Source: Candidatus Pelagibacter sp. FZCC0015 (GTDB lineage: Bacteria; Pseudomonadota; Alphaproteobacteria; Pelagibacterales; Pelagibacteraceae). Taken from it: a stretch of DNA of 64,000 nt. Of this stretch, positions 17,852 through 25,313 are shown one piece after another. Each line of letters begins with the position of its first letter. Position 1 is the first letter of the stretch. The notes beneath the pieces were generated by a model. That model was not told the DNA's origin and did no database searches. It worked only from the letters and a program-made list of their open reading frames with translations. Location: the NCBI RefSeq assembly GCF_007833635.1, contig NZ_CP031125.1, positions 372,001-436,000 of the forward strand, given 5' to 3'. The translations under genes and the position numbers were made by a program.

Positions 17852-19288
17852 CTAGGCAATTTCATATTTTTTTTCTATAGACATAATAAATTCATTTATT
17901 TCATCTAATTTTTTTAGTTCTTCTTCATCATCTCGATTTGATGCTTGATCTCTTAAGGTATCAATTTCTTGATAGGCCATTCCTATAGTTTGCCACTTTT
18001 CTCTATTTTTACTCAAAATTCTTCTGGCAATTTCGCTTTTTATATTTTTATATAAATCTGGTGGCAAAATATGTGGTGCTTCTTGATAAATAATTTTTTG
18101 ACCAAACCAACTACATCTTTTATCTGTAAATTTATCTAACATTCTTAATTTATCTTCCCAAGACGAACTATGCCAAGTTTTAAACAATTGGGTATCTTTA
18201 TTAGGAATAAATTTTTCATATAGAGTTTCCTCTGGTAATAAATCTTCTTGAGTTTGAGTTTGAGCTTTTTCCTCAGCTGCTTCTCTATTAATAATTTGAA
18301 TATTTTTACAAAAATTTTCACTATTTCTAACCATTTTTGCTCTTTTTTGGATGGTTTCTAAATCTAAGTCTGCGTATGCCTTTTCCTTTAATGCAAACTT
18401 TTTATCTAAAACAACTGGAGCTTTGTTTGTTTTGATTACTCTAAGTGCTTTTGGACTAAACTTTTTTAAATAAACTTTAAGATCATTTACTGACAAATTT
18501 AATAATGGTTCAGGATCTCTTCTTAAATCAAATAAATATCCCCAAGATGCATATGATGGATGAAAACAATGATCTGGATGCAATGTAGAGACAAGGTACA
18601 TCATATTTTTTCCTTTAACATTTTCAAATATTGAATAAATCCCCTCACTTTTTAAAATAGTTTCAACGCTATTTTTTGTCGATGTGCTTAAGAAATTTTC
18701 CCAATTATCTTTGTGTTTATCTTTAATAATTCTGAGAATTTTTAAGCTTGTGAACGCATCATGATAAGCTGTGTGTTGTTGAGATGTATCAAATCCCTGT
18801 TGTCTAGCTAAGCCTTCTAGGGCGAGACTTTCATTTCCAGCTTCTGTTAATTCAGTCTTTAATGTTTCAGGATTTAAGGTTTGAGCCACTCTTGCAACAT
18901 GTAAACCATCATGTTCTTTATTTGGTGAAGAATGTGTGATGTAAGGATATCTGTTTCCTTTGAAAAAATTAAAATGAAACATTCGTCTATCAAAATTTAA
19001 ATTACTCCAACCCATGAACAATGCTGGTGCAGCTTTTGAGAAGAAGTTTTCTACAGCTCCTAAAAAATCATAATGCGAGTAATTGCCTTTTGTAAGTAAA
19101 TCAATACTTGTTGAGTTAACAAGTAACGCTTTGGCTGAAGGCACTTCTCCCTCAGGCATACGCCCACGAATATTTAGCTTACCAATTTCTTTTAAGTTTT
19201 TATCAACAACTACAGCACCTACCTCAATTATTGAGCCCCAAATTGTGCTATTGGTTGTTTCTGTATCGTAAATTACTATTTTATCCAT
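17852..19288 (-). CDS. sbcB: Exodeoxyribonuclease I
   Basis: Single-strand-specific 3'-5' DNA exonuclease. The 478-aa protein begins with the DEDD motif DTETTN (D7, E9), has NLNFDRRMFHFNFF (Exo II, about 96-109), the HTAYHDAFTSLKI Exo III segment (about 162-174) with histidine and aspartate, then the SH3-like and C-terminal helical domains expected for ExoI (E. coli 475 aa). It follows the PD-(D/E)XK nuclease by 6 nt and rmuC before that, forming a DNA-processing block. Confidence 0.93.
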   Translation of the reverse strand: MDKIVIYDTETTNSTIWGSIIEVGAVVVDKNLKEIGKLNIRGRMPEGEVPSAKALLVNSTSIDLLTKGNYSHYDFLGAVENFFSKAAPALFMGWSNLNFDRRMFHFNFFKGNRYPYITHSSPNKEHDGLHVARVAQTLNPETLKTELTEAGNESLALEGLARQQGFDTSQQHTAYHDAFTSLKILRIIKDKHKDNWENFLSTSTKNSVETILKSEGIYSIFENVKGKNMMYLVSTLHPDHCFHPSYASWGYLFDLRRDPEPLLNLSVNDLKVYLKKFSPKALRVIKTNKAPVVLDKKFALKEKAYADLDLETIQKRAKMVRNSENFCKNIQIINREAAEEKAQTQTQEDLLPEETLYEKFIPNKDTQLFKTWHSSSWEDKLRMLDKFTDKRCSWFGQKIIYQEAPHILPPDLYKNIKSEIARRILSKNREKWQTIGMAYQEIDTLRDQASNRDDEEELKKLDEINEFIMSIEKKYEIA

Positions 19289-19294
19289 AAAATC

Positions 19295-19981
19295 CTAAGT
19301 TAAATTCGATAGCTCATTAAATTTTTTTAATCTTCCCAAAAACAAATTTTGATAAACAATTAAATCATGCCCTTGAATTTTAAACTCTTGGAATAATTTA
19401 TCTACTGTGCAAACCAAAATTACACAAGAAGTGATATTGGAGTTATACACAATGTTATGTGCTAATGAATATGCGCTTGTTTGAAGAAGCCATGAGTCGA
19501 TATACTCGGCTTTTTTTGGTTTATTGCTTTGTTTAAAATCAATGATTGTTTCTTTTCCTTCATACACTCCAACACAATCAGCAGTACCTGCATACTTATC
19601 TGGGTAATAAAGAGTACACTCAACACCCCAAATTTCATCCAATCTATTTTTCAAACCTTTTTCTATAATTTCTTTAGCCATTAATTTGTATTGTTCGTTA
19701 TCTTCAAAAAAACTTAAATTTTCTCTTCCAAGCAAATAAGACTCTAAATAATTATGCATTTGAGACCCTCTACTACTTGCTGCTTTTGTAATTGCCTCAG
19801 CCTCTTTTTGCCCAGTTCTTTCTCTCCAATTTGCAAGAGCTGCCTTATCTTCCTCAGAACGAGTTTGATCAAGAATACTGGTAACTGATGGAAGTTTAGC
19901 TTCTCCTAACAAATACCTTCTAATTCCGTCTACTGTTGCTCTAGAAGATTTTGGATAATCATATTTTTGATTCCACTGCAT
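19295..19981 (-). CDS. PD-(D/E)XK nuclease, MGME1/phage-exonuclease-like
   Basis: Predicted DNA exonuclease. The 228-aa protein has a RecB-type nuclease core: RGSQMHNYLE (about 71-80, with H76 and E80), an acidic GVECTL (E121), GTADC with D135, the catalytic IIDFK with D148 and K150, and the LLQTSAYSL segment (Q168, Y171) of the fold. The overall pattern resembles mitochondrial MGME1 and T7-like phage exonucleases. The ATG at 19981 (MQWNQK) is preferred to an upstream in-frame start that would overlap rmuC. Sits between rmuC and sbcB. The exact substrate is unknown. Confidence 0.8.
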   Translation of the reverse strand: MQWNQKYDYPKSSRATVDGIRRYLLGEAKLPSVTSILDQTRSEEDKAALANWRERTGQKEAEAITKAASSRGSQMHNYLESYLLGRENLSFFEDNEQYKLMAKEIIEKGLKNRLDEIWGVECTLYYPDKYAGTADCVGVYEGKETIIDFKQSNKPKKAEYIDSWLLQTSAYSLAHNIVYNSNITSCVILVCTVDKLFQEFKIQGHDLIVYQNLFLGRLKKFNELSNLT

Positions 19982-20018
19982 GAGAATTCTTATAGACGTT
20001 ATTATGAAAAAAAAGAAA

Positions 20019-21116
20019 TTAATTTTTAAGCTGCCTATTTCGTTCAACAAATTTTTCCACGTTTTCAGTTTGTACAGCTTTCTCAACCTGCTCGGGATCT
20101 TTAATGTTATCTAAAGTTCTTGAAATTGATCTTGCATCCGTTCCAAATTTATCAACAACTCCCATAGCATCTTCTAATTTTTTTCTAAGAACTATAATGT
20201 TGTCAAAATGTTTAGAAAATCTTGTACTGATTGTTTTCAAATGATTATAAATTTCTGTTGCTCCTTTTTGTACTTTCAATGATTGAAATCCCATATGTAA
20301 AGATTGTAGGTAAGCAGAAAGAGTATTAGGTCCACATATTACAACTTTATATTTTTTCATTAACTCTTGAGTTAATAATTCTTTTGTACTTGGATCTTGG
20401 TATTCAGTTAACTCTTTGTATAAGCTTTCTGTAGGAGCATATACAATTGCAAAATCAGTAGTTTTTGGTGGAACAATATATTTTTCATTAATACTTTTAG
20501 CTTTTGCTTTAAACGCTGAGGCTAATTTTGCTCTAGCATCTGCTACAGCCCTTTTGTCTTCCGCGTCATGACCATCGGTAATTGCTTTGAATTTTTCTAC
20601 TGGAAAATGACTATCAACAGGAACTAAAACATCTCCTTGAAGCTTTATTGCAAATTCAACATTTTCACTAGTTTCCTCTTTCATTTTAACATTCGTCATG
20701 AATTGAGAGGCTGGTAGCAAATCTTTAATTAGAGCATCTAAGCTAAATTCTGCAAGAGTTCCATATTTCTTAACTCCAGCTAAAATTTTAGTTATCCCCT
20801 CTTGGCTTTGATTTAATAGTTGAACTTGTTGATTAAAATTACCAACCTTTTCCTCTACCTTAGTTAAAGTTTCAGTCATATCTTTAGTAACCCCGGTTGA
20901 TAGGTTGTTAAATGAAGTCGACATTGCACCAAGTGAGCTATTGATTGTAGTGTTTAAGGTATCTTTTAAACTTGATATTTCTGATTTTAAATTAGCTATT
21001 TCCTCAGCTTCTTTGTTTTCATTTTCATCTTTTGGCTTAGTTTTTAAATTTAGGTAAAGGATAGCTAAAACACCGCCTAATAACAAAACTAGTAAAATTA
21101 ACAATATATTATCCAT
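20019..21116 (-). CDS. rmuC: DNA recombination protein RmuC
   Basis: RmuC limits inversion at short repeats in E. coli and has a restriction-like nuclease fold. The 365-aa protein has an N-terminal membrane helix (about 3-22), a predicted coiled coil (about 35-110) and the RmuC domain with VPVDSHFPVEKF (about 171-182), FAIVYAPTESLY and the GPNTLSAYLQSL motif. First gene of a minus-strand block followed by the PD-(D/E)XK nuclease (37-nt gap) and sbcB. Length is slightly below E. coli RmuC (475 aa). Confidence 0.92.
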   Translation of the reverse strand: MDNILLILLVLLLGGVLAILYLNLKTKPKDENENKEAEEIANLKSEISSLKDTLNTTINSSLGAMSTSFNNLSTGVTKDMTETLTKVEEKVGNFNQQVQLLNQSQEGITKILAGVKKYGTLAEFSLDALIKDLLPASQFMTNVKMKEETSENVEFAIKLQGDVLVPVDSHFPVEKFKAITDGHDAEDKRAVADARAKLASAFKAKAKSINEKYIVPPKTTDFAIVYAPTESLYKELTEYQDPSTKELLTQELMKKYKVVICGPNTLSAYLQSLHMGFQSLKVQKGATEIYNHLKTISTRFSKHFDNIIVLRKKLEDAMGVVDKFGTDARSISRTLDNIKDPEQVEKAVQTENVEKFVERNRQLKN

Positions 21117-21180
21117 GATTCTAATTTTTTATTTTATCGTAAATATTTGATTAATGTATTTAAATATTTAAAAATACTTT

Positions 21181-21312
21181 ATGGAACTAATTTTAGTATT
21201 AAAAATATTCTTTATTATTTGTGTTATTGTTGCACTTTATGCAATTATTAGAAATCTAGATATTATCAAAATTATACTAATTTATTGGAAAGACTTAATT
21301 TTTAGAAAATAA
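21181..21312 (+). CDS. Possible 43-aa single-helix membrane peptide
   Basis: A short open frame starting at ATG 21181 encodes 43 residues: one strongly hydrophobic helix (about 2-23, rich in Ile, Leu and Val), then a basic/hydrophobic tail ending WKDLIFRK. It is divergent from rmuC (64-bp gap) and its last 18 nt overlap the 3' end of hisG on the opposite strand. It fills the only free space between the two genes. No family is recognised. AT-rich DNA readily gives Ile/Leu/Phe-rich frames, so this is tentative. Confidence 0.35.
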   Translation: MELILVLKIFFIICVIVALYAIIRNLDIIKIILIYWKDLIFRK

Positions 21313-21987
21313 TTTTACTATTTTATTAAGACCCATTTTATTATTGGATGACTTAGAAATCATCATACAGGCCTCTGATCTTAATATTTCTCCATCCTTT
21401 AAAATACGTAGATTGTTTGCTTTTAAAGTTTCCCCAGTAGACGTGATATCTGTAATTATCTCCGAAGAGCCTGTGAAAGGATAAGCTTCAGTTGCACCTA
21501 AACTATCAATTAATTTAAATTGAGTAACACCCTTTGAAAACAAAAATTCCCTTGTTAAATTTGGATATTTTGTTGCAACTCTTAATCTTTTCTTTTTCTT
21601 ATCTTTAAATTCAAATGCAATTTCTTCTAAATCTGCAACTGTTTGTACATCTATCCAAGGATCTGGGATTGCAACTACCAATGTAGCTTTACCAAAATCA
21701 TACTTTTTAATAACATTAATTTTCTTTTGAGTATTTATTTCACTCTCTTTCAATAAATCAAAGCCGGAAAAACCTATATCCAAAGATCCGTCTCCCAGTC
21801 TTTCTATAATCTCTCTTGCATGAAGATATAAAATATTAATATTTTTAAATTGCTTTATTGATCCTAAAAGATCTCTTTCTCCTCTTTCAGAAATGAGATT
21901 TAATTTTTTTTTTTTAAAAATATTTAAAACATCTTTTCTAAGTCTACCTTTACTTGGAATTCCAATATTTAAAATATTTTTTGTCAT
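21295..21987 (-). CDS. hisG: ATP phosphoribosyltransferase catalytic subunit (short form)
   Basis: First enzyme of histidine synthesis. At 230 aa it is the short HisG lacking the C-terminal regulatory domain, so it requires HisZ, encoded directly upstream. Visible motifs are IPSKGRLR (N-terminus), LDIGFSGFDLL, VATKYPNL and the PRPP loop ITDITSTGETLKAN (about 176-189). Its ATG overlaps the hisZ stop by 1 nt, so coupled translation with hisZ is likely. Confidence 0.95.
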   Translation of the reverse strand: MTKNILNIGIPSKGRLRKDVLNIFKKKKLNLISERGERDLLGSIKQFKNINILYLHAREIIERLGDGSLDIGFSGFDLLKESEINTQKKINVIKKYDFGKATLVVAIPDPWIDVQTVADLEEIAFEFKDKKKKRLRVATKYPNLTREFLFSKGVTQFKLIDSLGATEAYPFTGSSEIITDITSTGETLKANNLRILKDGEILRSEACMMISKSSNNKMGLNKIVKLFSKN

Positions 21988-23039
21988 TAGTAATTTAAAT
22001 TTACAGCAGCACCAACTGCTGGGGTTTGTTTTTTTGATCCTAAGTCAGAAATTAAACCATCATAACGACCACCATTTATTATGTTTTTTAATGAGTTTTT
22101 AGATTTAATATCAATTTTAAAGACCATTCCGGTGTAATATTCTAGTTGCCTTCCAAAGGATGCTGAAAATACTACATTTAGTTTTGAAACCCTATTATTG
22201 GAAATTGGAAAATATTTTTGATCTACAGCTAAATTTATTCTGTTTTTTTTAAAAAATTTATTTAACTCTATGGCTGCTTTATTTATTGGACATTTTATAT
22301 TTAGAAAATCTTTTATTATTTTTGAAACATTTTTTCCTTTACTAGCTCTTCTAGGATCTTTTATTTTCTGATCAAACCTTTTTAATATTTCATTAATTGT
22401 TCTTCCTGCCACAACATTTGATAAATCTTCTTTAAGCATTTTCACGTAACGCTTTTTATCTATTTCTACAATTGTTGGATCAACATCTGAATTAGTTTCT
22501 AATCTTTTTAACAACTCATTAAAATATTCTTCTCTCCAGAAGTGTCTGGCCAATCTTAGCTTCCATCTCTTTGGAATGTCTAATTTTGAAATTAATAAAT
22601 TAAATATTTCAACATTTCCAATAGTGAGTGTTCCAGACGAATATTTGATATTTTGAAGTGATTTAATAGATGTATTTATAATTTCTTTATCGTCATTTTT
22701 CTCATCCTTAGATCCTAAAATTTCAAATCCAATTTGATTTCTTATGATTGAGTCTTTTTTATTTTGTGATTTTCGATAAGCTTGACCACTATAAAAAATT
22801 TTTTCCTTACCCTTTAAATTATTTTCTAAATATCTTAAACAAGATGCAATCGTTAAATCTGGTCTTAAGCATAACTCTCTTCCATTCTGATCCGTAAAAG
22901 AAAAGATAAATTTTCTAAAGTTTTCTCCCGATCTTTGAACAATGTGATTAGCCTCAATTACTGAAGGTAAATCAATATATTTAAAACCCTTAGATTTTAC
23001 TGATCTAAGGATACTTTCAGATAAGTTTTTTGACTTCAT
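21987..23039 (-). CDS. hisZ: ATP phosphoribosyltransferase regulatory subunit
   Basis: Catalytically dead HisRS paralogue that forms the hetero-octamer with short HisG and confers histidine feedback. The 350-aa protein keeps class II synthetase motifs: LRPDLTIASCLRYL (motif 2-like, about 57-70) and GGRYDGLISDLGS near the C-terminus, but lacks the anticodon-binding domain. It overlaps the end of hisS by 23 nt and precedes hisG, so hisS, hisZ and hisG form one unit. Confidence 0.92.
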   Translation of the reverse strand: MKSKNLSESILRSVKSKGFKYIDLPSVIEANHIVQRSGENFRKFIFSFTDQNGRELCLRPDLTIASCLRYLENNLKGKEKIFYSGQAYRKSQNKKDSIIRNQIGFEILGSKDEKNDDKEIINTSIKSLQNIKYSSGTLTIGNVEIFNLLISKLDIPKRWKLRLARHFWREEYFNELLKRLETNSDVDPTIVEIDKKRYVKMLKEDLSNVVAGRTINEILKRFDQKIKDPRRASKGKNVSKIIKDFLNIKCPINKAAIELNKFFKKNRINLAVDQKYFPISNNRVSKLNVVFSASFGRQLEYYTGMVFKIDIKSKNSLKNIINGGRYDGLISDLGSKKQTPAVGAAVNLNY

Positions 23040-24411
23040 CGATTAAATTTTCTTTTGGAAATGTTTTATTGTTTTCACCCTTAACACCTTTGAGGCTTTT
23101 TATTGTGACTGAATTTTCATTAAATTCATTTTCACCACATATTATTGCAACATCCAACTCACGTTTATTTGCTAAGGTTAGTTGTTTACCTAAATTTTTT
23201 TTTGTATCCAAAAAAATTTCAGCATTGATATTATTATTTCTTAATAGATCTAAAATTTCATAATAATTTTTAAGATATTTTTCATCCATTACACAAACTA
23301 AAACTGGTTTTTGACTATCTACTTTAATTTGATCTAATTGCATCAAAGCAAATAACAATCGATCAACTCCAAAACTAATTCCGGTGCCTGGAATATCCAC
23401 ACCTTTAAATCTCGAGATTAATTTTGCATAGGCTCCTCCAGAACAAATACTGCCTATATCGACCTCTTTACCTTTGTTGTTTGTAACTTTAAAATTTAGG
23501 TTTGTTTCAACAATGAAATCTGAATAATAAGCTAATCCCCTAACAATTGTAAAATTTGTTTTGACCTGGTTCAAATTTGAACTGTAACCTAATACTTCAA
23601 ATACTTGTTCTAATTCCTTTATACCTTCTTGAGACAATGGATTTTTTAATGTTTCTTTTAATTCTTTTAAATCATTAATTTTTAAAAAATTAAGTATTTC
23701 AGATGCTTGTTCATCGTTTAGATCTGCACCCTTAGTGATTGCACCGCTTATATCTTTTCTCTCTTTTTTAAGGAGATCTTCAACACCTTTTAAACCAAAA
23801 CCTGGTTTATCTAATTTATCAATCGCTCTAATTACTTTTACTTGCTTTTCTTTTGATATTTTTAAATCATCAATTAATCCTTGAACTATTTTTCTGTTAC
23901 TAACGTTGATTGTAAATTGATCTTTTTTTAGACCACAATCTAACAAAGTACTTGATATTAAATTGCAAAGCTCTGCATTTGCTTGCGCAGAATTAACGTT
24001 TCCCACGATATCAAAATCTGCTTGCATGAATTCTCTGTACCTTCCGTTACCAGCCTTCTCATTTCTAAAGACATTTTGAATAGCATACCTTTTAAAGATT
24101 GATGGAAGCTCTTGATTATTTTGAGCAACAAATCTAGCTAGTGGGCTTGAAAGATCATACCTAAGAGTAATGCTCTTTTCTCCATCCTCAAATGAGAATA
24201 CACCAGACATAGGATTGGAGTCATCTTCTGCCAAAAAAGATCCTATATTTTCACTTATCTCAAACGAAGGGGTTTCCAGAGCCTCTGCTCCAAATTTAAT
24301 AAAATTATTCTCAATAGCTTTTAAAAGCTTTTTTTTGAGAAGAAGTTTTTTATCCCAACGATCTTCAAATCCTGAAGGTAATCCAGGAATTAATTTTTTT
24401 TCTTTATTCAT
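23017..24411 (-). CDS. hisS: Histidyl-tRNA synthetase
   Basis: Charges tRNA-His. From ATG 24411 the protein is 464 aa (family 420-500). It contains class II motif 2 in FKRYAIQNVFRNEKAG..RYREFMQADFD, the histidine-binding VRGLAYY, the motif 3 segment GTGISFGVDRLL and a C-terminal anticodon domain starting near residue 370. A longer in-frame reading would run back into the tRNA-His gene, so the ATG only 4 nt after that tRNA's CCA end was chosen. There is no room for a Shine-Dalgarno between them except inside the tRNA acceptor. Confidence 0.95.
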   Translation of the reverse strand: MNKEKKLIPGLPSGFEDRWDKKLLLKKKLLKAIENNFIKFGAEALETPSFEISENIGSFLAEDDSNPMSGVFSFEDGEKSITLRYDLSSPLARFVAQNNQELPSIFKRYAIQNVFRNEKAGNGRYREFMQADFDIVGNVNSAQANAELCNLISSTLLDCGLKKDQFTINVSNRKIVQGLIDDLKISKEKQVKVIRAIDKLDKPGFGLKGVEDLLKKERKDISGAITKGADLNDEQASEILNFLKINDLKELKETLKNPLSQEGIKELEQVFEVLGYSSNLNQVKTNFTIVRGLAYYSDFIVETNLNFKVTNNKGKEVDIGSICSGGAYAKLISRFKGVDIPGTGISFGVDRLLFALMQLDQIKVDSQKPVLVCVMDEKYLKNYYEILDLLRNNNINAEIFLDTKKNLGKQLTLANKRELDVAIICGENEFNENSVTIKSLKGVKGENNKTFPKENLIDEVKKLI

Positions 24412-24415
24412 TTTT

Positions 24416-24490
24416 TGGTACCCGGGCTGAGAGTCGAACTCAAACTTAAAGTTCCACAAACTTCCGTGCTAACCATTACACCACCCGGGC
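24416..24490 (-). tRNA. tRNA-His (GUG), lacking G-1
   Basis: Cloverleaf read on the minus strand: acceptor GCCCGGG/CCCGGGU with a G1-U72 wobble, D-arm GTGT..GCAC, anticodon stem GAAGT/ACTTT with loop TTGTGGA (anticodon GTG, His), T-arm TTGAG/CTCAG with loop TTCGACT, discriminator A73 and genomically encoded CCA (24416-24418). The base before G1 is A, so the otherwise universal G-1 and C73 of tRNA-His are missing. This G-1-less type is known from a clade of alphaproteobacteria with an altered HisRS. The 3' end is 4 nt from the hisS start. Confidence 0.93.
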
Positions 24491-24546
24491 TTATCCTCTT
24501 TGTTTTTATCTTATTTTATGTGGATTTAAAATTATAATATAAATAA

Positions 24547-24635
24547 ATAGCCTACTGGCTATGGAAACAGTTTCTGTGAGTACTTCTAAAAGTCTTTCTG
24601 TATGTAATATTTATATTCATGAGCAGCCTTTTAGA
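24547..24635 (-). ncRNA. Candidate structured RNA between cspA terminator and tRNA-His
   Basis: The 233-bp gap contains nested inverted repeats: a 6-bp hairpin with a 4-nt loop at 24547-24562, a 4-bp hairpin ACAG/CTGT near 24566-24576, and an 8-bp pairing between 24585-24592 and 24628-24635 enclosing a smaller stem at 24602-24620. The segment looks richer in G/C than its flanks. Read on the minus strand, the 3'-most hairpin is followed by a T-rich run, which would suit an sRNA end or a leader of the tRNA-His-hisS transcript. No known RNA family is recognised, and chance pairing in AT-rich DNA is possible. Confidence 0.3.
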
Positions 24636-24663
24636 CAAAAAAAATAAATATTCAAGGTTTAAA

Positions 24664-24706
24664 TAAAAAAAGGACGTTTATCTAATTAATAGATAAAACG
24701 CCCTTT
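24664..24706 (-). terminator. Rho-independent terminator of cspA
   Basis: On the minus strand a long inverted repeat (GGGCGTTT... paired with ...AAACGTCC, 24672-24703) is followed immediately by seven T residues (24665-24671). It lies 18 nt after the cspA stop. It is the clearest intrinsic terminator in the window. Confidence 0.88.
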
Positions 24707-24723
24707 GAAATTTTAATATTAAA

Positions 24724-24936
24724 TTAGTCGATTTTCTTTATGTTTACCGCAGAAGGACCTTTGGGACCATCTTCTAATGTAAATTCTAGTTTATCACCTT
24801 CATTAAGAAATCTCATACCAGCAGCTTTAACTGCTGAAGCATGTATGAACGCGTCCTTTTCTTTATCATCTCTTTCAATAAAACCGTAACCCTTTTTACC
24901 ATTATACCATTTAATTTTTCCAGTAAGTGTACTCAT
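24724..24936 (-). CDS. cspA: Cold shock protein (CspA family)
   Basis: Single-stranded nucleic acid chaperone. The 70-aa OB-fold protein has RNP1 KGYGFI (about 15-20) and RNP2 DAFIHASAV (about 28-36). Length is standard. It is monocistronic with a strong terminator; about 80 bp separate its start from the upstream tRNA-Phe. Several csp copies are usual, so the letter in the symbol is nominal. Confidence 0.95.
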   Translation of the reverse strand: MSTLTGKIKWYNGKKGYGFIERDDKEKDAFIHASAVKAAGMRFLNEGDKLEFTLEDGPKGPSAVNIKKID

Positions 24937-25016
24937 CTTATTTCTTAGTCCTTTTGTTATTTATTTTCTCTTAAAGGTAATTTCTTTTACGATTATTTCA
25001 AGATGAAACTTTGTGG

Positions 25017-25091
25017 TGGTGGCTGAGGAAGGATTCGCACCTCCGACACAAGCCTTTTCAGGGCTCTGCTCTACTCCTGAGCTACTCAGCC
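25017..25091 (-). tRNA. tRNA-Phe (GAA)
   Basis: Minus-strand cloverleaf: acceptor GGCTGAG/CTCAGCC, D-arm GCTC..GAGC, anticodon stem GAGCC/GGCTT with loop CTGAAAA (anticodon GAA, Phe), T-stem GGAGG/CCTTC, A73 and encoded CCA. The T-loop reads TGCGAAT, with G where the near-universal T55 (pseudouridine) is expected. The 5' end is 4 nt after the infA stop, so it is probably processed out of the murA-hisD-infA transcript. Confidence 0.93.
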
Positions 25092-25095
25092 TTAT

Positions 25096-25311
25096 TTATC
25101 CCCTAAAGATAATTCTTCCTTTAGTAAGATCGTAAGGTGTCATTTCAACTGTTACATTATCACCTTGGAGAACTCTAATTCTGTTTTTTCTTAACTTACC
25201 AGCTGTATGGGCAGTAACAGTATGTCCATTTTCTAATTTTACTCTAAACATAGCGTTCGGAAGTAGGTCTATCACTGTACCTTTAAATTCCAGTAAGTCT
25301 TGTTTTGACAA
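25096..25311 (-). CDS. infA: Translation initiation factor IF-1
   Basis: OB-fold factor that binds the ribosomal A site during initiation. The 71-aa protein shows the family pattern [34 protein letters not shown] and a DLTKGRI C-terminus, with normal length. It follows hisD with a 2-nt gap, and a tRNA-Phe gene begins 4 nt after its stop, so it is the last protein gene of the dcd-murA-DUF2948-hisD-infA run. Confidence 0.97.
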   Translation of the reverse strand: MSKQDLLEFKGTVIDLLPNAMFRVKLENGHTVTAHTAGKLRKNRIRVLQGDNVTVEMTPYDLTKGRIIFRG

Positions 25312-25313
25312 AT

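Noticed and set aside
19982..20086. 35-residue N-terminal extension of the PD-(D/E)XK nuclease
   Set aside because: It would overlap rmuC by 68 nt and adds a lysine/phenylalanine-rich segment unlike the domain; the ATG at 19981 fits better.
17852..21116. Prophage remnant suggested by the phage-like exonuclease
   Set aside because: No integrase, structural genes or att-like repeats; base composition and spacing match the surroundings.
23000..24490. Longer hisS start inside the tRNA-His gene
   Set aside because: The extra 16 residues are encoded by tRNA sequence; the ATG at 24411 matches the usual N-terminus.
24491..24660. 6S RNA or tmRNA in the spacer
   Set aside because: Too short and lacking the tRNA-like ends or tag frame of tmRNA and the large central bubble of 6S RNA; left as an unnamed candidate.
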